Below are positions 55,101-61,100 of a stretch of DNA of 64,000 nucleotides, in pieces. Each line of letters begins with the position of its first letter. Positions within the stretch are counted from its first letter, which is position 1. Origin of the DNA: Harmonia axyridis (taxonomy: Eukaryota > Arthropoda > Insecta > Coleoptera > Coccinellidae); the NCBI RefSeq assembly GCF_914767665.1, contig NC_059501.1, positions 8,062,501 through 8,126,500 on the forward strand. Reading direction: 5' to 3'. Under the pieces are notes generated by a model. It had not been told where the DNA came from, ran no database searches, and was given only the letters and a program-made list of their open reading frames with translations. The translations under genes were made by a program, and so were the position numbers.

Positions 55101-58100
55101 AGTTCCATTTGTCCAAAAAATATCTCATACTAGGCTGAAGGACCTCAGGTCGATGGCCATCAATAAAACTCCCTCTCTCACTCATGTCTTTTTTCGTATA
55201 GGGCACCGTTTTTATTGAAAAAATGAAACATCTCAACATGTATTTTTCTATTCTTGATTGAATTATTAATTAATTTAAATTGAAATTCAAAATGAGTTTT
55301 ATTTTGAAATATCTCAATGACGGAGCAATTTTTTCTATCAAAATTTAAGAACAATAAAAATATAGTATGTTTCTTCAAAATACTTCAACACCCCGTATCT
55401 TGAAATACAAAGTATTGGCGAAAAAAAGTTAGATATATAGAAATTCAGGATTTCCTGAATTATACATAAAAATGCTAAGCCTCTCCAAACCTTGGATAGA
55501 CTTCAATAAAATAGAATATGAATAGAAAAGAAGTAATGCTAAGAATTCAAAACTTCTTTCACGACTCTAATGCGACAACATCCCTGGAAAGCTACTTCTT
55601 GGATAGTTAAAAATTTTTTCATGCCAATACTTCATATTTCATTGTCTTAAATTGATATTCGATCGGTTATATTCACGGGTCATATGAAATATTTTTTTTA
55701 TCCATACAGTAGCATACAAGTTTCAAAAAATCTTGTCAGACAACGTTTATTTCTTATCTCGTGCAAGTTTTTCATCTAGTCTGATGCTTTTAGAGAGTAG
55801 TTCACTCCTTTCCGTTGAAGGAAAACAATGAATATTTGATTCAATTATTTTAGTGATTTTAATCCGTTGTTAACGTTCTTGTTAAATTATTGTTTGTGTT
55901 TCTGTGTGATTTTAAAGAGGTGATGCATTTTGCAATTTTTATTAGTTTTTTTATTAGGTCAAATTTCCTGACATATTTTTGTAGAATATATTCAGAAAAT
56001 TTTTGAAAAAGTTCATTGTTGCTCATTGAAAAAAATCGAATATCTCCCTTTTATATTCGTTAAATTATTTCGAATAAGTTTTGAAAGAATGATAATTTCA
56101 TTGTAATAACACATAGCTACTAAATTAGTAATATTGAGGATTAAATTCAGATATCATAAATTATGCTTTCTTCTACAAAGTTTACCTAATGTTTAAATAG
56201 AATAAACAATTATTTTTCAGTTGAAACAACTAACCTAGAAACAGATATCGATCGGCAAATCAACACATTGAAAATAAAAAATTATAATCGAAAATGGTAA
56301 GTTAAATTTTTTGCATATTTGGTTTGTACCTACTCAATACTGTCTAATCGATTATTGATTTCAAAAATACCAGTTTTTTCTCTGACTAAACTCTAGTATC
56401 TAATGTAAAGTGAGCTCTAGCGAATTGTATCATACCGGCCCAACTAAAGAATAAAAACTTTTTTGAAAGTAAACAGGTGTTCATCTACCCAGATTTTTAA
56501 TTGCATCATTTCCTTTCAGAATCCCCAGCAAAATAAACCTGTAGAAAAGAAGAAGCTTGCTAGGGTATGTTCAAATAAATATGTGATAAAAAAAACATCG
56601 TTTCACAAAACTTTTATTATTGTTGTTGTCATTATCATATGAGATTAGATGTGTTCAGTTACAGTCCACTATATATTTCCAACAACAATCAACAGGTTCA
56701 TGGGTGGATAAAAGTTTTGTAAAACACACCACTAAGATAAATCAATACACTGAATTGGAGATTACCCGATGATTACATTATAGAATGAACTTTTGCTACT
56801 TAATTATTAAAATCATATTCGAAGTTCAGCTTTTCCTATAAATAATCGGGAGGTTTGGTCCTTTTGAAACTAATAATAATTCATTTATTTTATGTATATT
56901 ATTTCATTGGTTAGTCTGCTTTCAATTCCTTCAATCATCTTCATGTCTTATGTTATTTCCGTAATAACAATGAAAGCTCCCATGAAATGTTCATAGCTTA
57001 CGTTTTGCCTAGAATCTAAATATTAGCTATAAGCAAATAATTAACCATGGTGTTGAATTTACAGCTTTCCGGTTCTGGTTCAAAATCCAACGAGGGTAAA
57101 CCAGCTGGACCGACTGATGATTCTGGAAACTCGTCGACTGAAGAAGAAAATGTGAGTAGGTCATATTTGACAGGTTTGTTTTCAATCAAGAAAACCACAT
57201 CTACTAATTATAGTGTGAATTCTCCTTAATATGTTCACAATAATCGTTTGAAATCCTATTCACTGAAAAGTTCGTGTGAACGACTAAATGAGATGAAAGA
57301 TAACAAAAAATTATTATAGAAAGTATCAAGCGAATATAGATTATGTCTCAGAGATTAAATATCTGGGTGTTCTATTGGATCCGCAATTGAGTTTTTCTCT
57401 GCACATTGACTATACATATGTGCAGGAAATTAGGGAAGAAGAATTCATTTTTTGCTCGTATTTCTGCCTTTTTGTCGGAGTGAACCAGGAGACAGGTCTT
57501 CAATACAATCATTATGCCCCATTTTAATTATTGTTCTGCACTGCTGATATCATGTACACAAGGAGATATAAGTAGACTTCAAGTTCAACAGAATAAATCC
57601 ATGAGAATAATCCTAAGATGTAGTAAGCTCACAACTGTAGTAGTCATGCATAATTAATTGAACTGGTTACCTGTGGAAAAAATATCAAGAAGGCCAATCT
57701 AACCCTAATTCACAAGATAGAGCATGATCTTGTATAGTTTATTCAAAGTCACTTGAACTATTCCATAAAAACTCTTGGCCATAGATGTCCCTTTGAAGTG
57801 GATACCGCGATCTACAAAATACCGGGGTTTATCTAAAAGTATTGTTAGGCAATAAATTCACTGGGCTCAGAGGAATTTCTGGAAACTTGGACAAATCTTG
57901 TATAATTGAAATATTCATCTTCCTCCAAGTTACTTTGGATATACTATACCACGATATCTGAAAGATTTCTTAGAAAGAAGAGGAAATTTTTATGACTACA
58001 ATATTAGGTCAGCAAAAAACTTCAATATCTGCACAGTGAGAACAACTTCTTTACAGAAGTCCTTGTTCTATGAGGGTGTTCGTTTGTATAATGGACTCCC

Positions 58101-61100
58101 AGAAGAAATTAAGACGGTACCATCTTTGGGTGCATTCTGCGGAAGATTGAATGGCCACTTCAGAGAAATGTGACTGATTATATCATTGTTGTGTTGATTT
58201 TCTATTTTTTGTACTAGCCAGGTGCTAAATAAATCTTATTATTATTTTTATTAAGTCTTATAATAAACAATATTTTAATTATATTATTTTATATTGCAGA
58301 AAGGAACCAGAGGTCTTACAACAGGTCCAACTACTTCCATTCTTAGACAAGCTCTACAAGGTCTCCCCATAAAAACAGAAGAACCAAAAGGGGATGATGA
58401 AAAAGTAACTTCTACATCTGATTCATTTGCAAGTATAATTGCGAAAATTTAGTATTTACTGAATTAGGATTTTAACGCCATATTTTAAACTTAAACTGTA
58501 TTGAAAACCTATCAAATCTGTCTGTCTGTTTTGACTCTTGAACATAAAACAGTTTCGAAAAATGTATAATAACATACATGATGAGGTGAAGTGAATTTTT
58601 CATGTTTATATTTCGCAGATCAGGAAGTTGACACTTCAAATTTTTCTTCAGAAGCTTGAATTTCCTGATTATTTTGTAGCAAAAATCAATATGCAAAGAA
58701 AAATTCTCTAGATATGAATAAAAACTAGCTCGCAAAAGTCCCATTGTTTTCTACACTTTCTTATGTTTATTTGTTTGTTTTTTGTTTCTCTTGAGAAACT
58801 GATCAATATGAAATTAGTTTAGAAATAGTTCTGAATTCAACAGTTGAGAGGATCATTATTTGGAAAAGTAACGACTGTTATGTCTAAGATTCTCCTTTAG
58901 GAGTGAATTTCTAAAATAAATTTCGTGATTATTCAAAATCACTGAAAATCGATTTTTGTTTCAGAATACTCAAGGTAAAGGTGTTGTGCCTTCCCCAACA
59001 AGGAAAAATATTCCAGCAGCTTTTGCTCTACCATTAAATCCTACTGTAAGTTAAGGTTCATACAATAGGAATTATTTGATTAAAAATTTTTTCAATGGCG
59101 ACACTTTGTATTATTTTTTACAATTCTTATGTCATTTGTGTTCCATAGGTTAGGTCATTTGATCAAGGATAGATTCACGCTTCAACAACCTTTCAACGTT
59201 TAAGTTAATCGATTCATTATTCTTCGTATGCTAGATAAATTTGAAAGTGGTTGCAAGTAAGGCTCAGTATTTGGGTACTCTAGTATCGTGTAAAGAGAAC
59301 TCACTTTCAAATTTGTCTATAATACGATGAATAGTGATCGATGGAATGACCTATGTCGTCCAAGAATTCTTTTTCAATTTCTGCAGCATGAACAAATGAG
59401 TACTGATGTTGGTAAAACAATTTCTAAACGTTGTTAAAGCGTGTATATTTCCATGATTAAACAACATAACCCAATGAATATAAATGACATAATTAATATC
59501 AAACAATAATGCAAATTATTGCCATTAAAATTATTTAGGTTATAAAAACATTTGATGCTCATGTCATAAATTTGTTTCAGGAACAGATCGATCTGGCTTC
59601 TGGAAATCAAAGTGTAAGTTTTTTTGAACGTATTTTAGCGATTGCAAGAAATCTATCTTTGGACTCCCTACTTCGCGCACTTTTGGAATGTAGATATCGA
59701 TAACGGAATTCATTTGGCTGTATATGGACGAAAAACAATTTATTGTAATTGAATAAATTTATTTGAATAGCACAAGAGACGTTAGCTTTCCTAGTTGCCT
59801 GGAACAAGCCAATGAGATACGACCTCGAAAAAAACCACGAGAAAATAGTCCAAAAATTTATCTTAATTTTCAACAAGAATTCATTACAAAATATTTTTAT
59901 TTTTTTCTTCACGCCTCAAGGTAATTTGAGTTGAAAGAGAGAATAATGAACTGAAGAGAAAAATTTACGTTCACATCCATAGTAAGTACTCGAAGAGTAT
60001 GTTTACTTTCGTATGGGGTGTCTTTTAAAAAAACTTTTATGCTTGGTCAGTACCGGGTTTTTCACTATAATTTGACCCCCCCTTTAACTTTGTTACTGAA
60101 AGAGGTACAAAAAAATGTTTTCCACAAAAGTTTCACGAAATCGACTAATGTTTTTTAAAATGATTTCACAAAACGAAATATATACAGAGTGGGCCACATA
60201 TTGATAGCAACTTCATTTTTTCAAATGGAACACCCTGTAAATTTTTCTATATTTGAATAGCTCTTTTTCCCCTGATTTCAAATATATAACATATGTTTGG
60301 CCTTTCTCTCTTATTCTGAGTACCACAGAGTTTCAAATTTTAAGAACCGCCTAGCATGCTCAGTAATCAGTTTTCAAGTGGTAGGCTGCGATAACTCAAA
60401 ATGCTCTTTTTCAATACCCTGTATCTTGAAATACCCTGTATCTTGAAATACGAAGCATTTGCGAAGAAACGTCATTATTTTTGTCATGCAGAATCAACCC
60501 CTGAAGTCTATCATACTTATTCATTATTATTATTACATCCTGTATATCTACAAATCGAAATGAAAACTACAAATTCATATAGCTCAATAAAAAAAAATAT
60601 ATCAAGAATTTGAAGAATTTATTGAGTCAGATAAACGTTGCTAATGTTAACATTGATAACGTTACCAACCTCTTAAAACCTTTTTAGAACCTTTCTTGTT
60701 ATTGCACTGTTTTTGATGATGAATATTTTTTCAGACAATTGAAAATCCTTCTGAACTTGCTGAACTTCCCAGTCCAAGGAACACTGGTGCAAGACCACGT
60801 GTTTCACCAAAAAGGAAGCCGGTGAGTTTTTTCAATTTCATATTGTACCAAACCGATGTGAAAGGTTTTTCAATAGGAATTTGAAATGGTTATAAAGGCA
60901 CCATTGCCTATTATTCATCGACATTTTTTAGGTCATTCGTGTTTTTAAAATGTTTCATCATTTTCAGTGCCCATATTTGTGAGCACCAACTGAAAAAAAT
61001 TTCAGAAGAATTCATAGTATAGACATTATTGTGTTCATAGAATCACTACTAATATCGTATAGTAGACATATTTTATTTTATGAGTTTTTCTAATAGCTGA

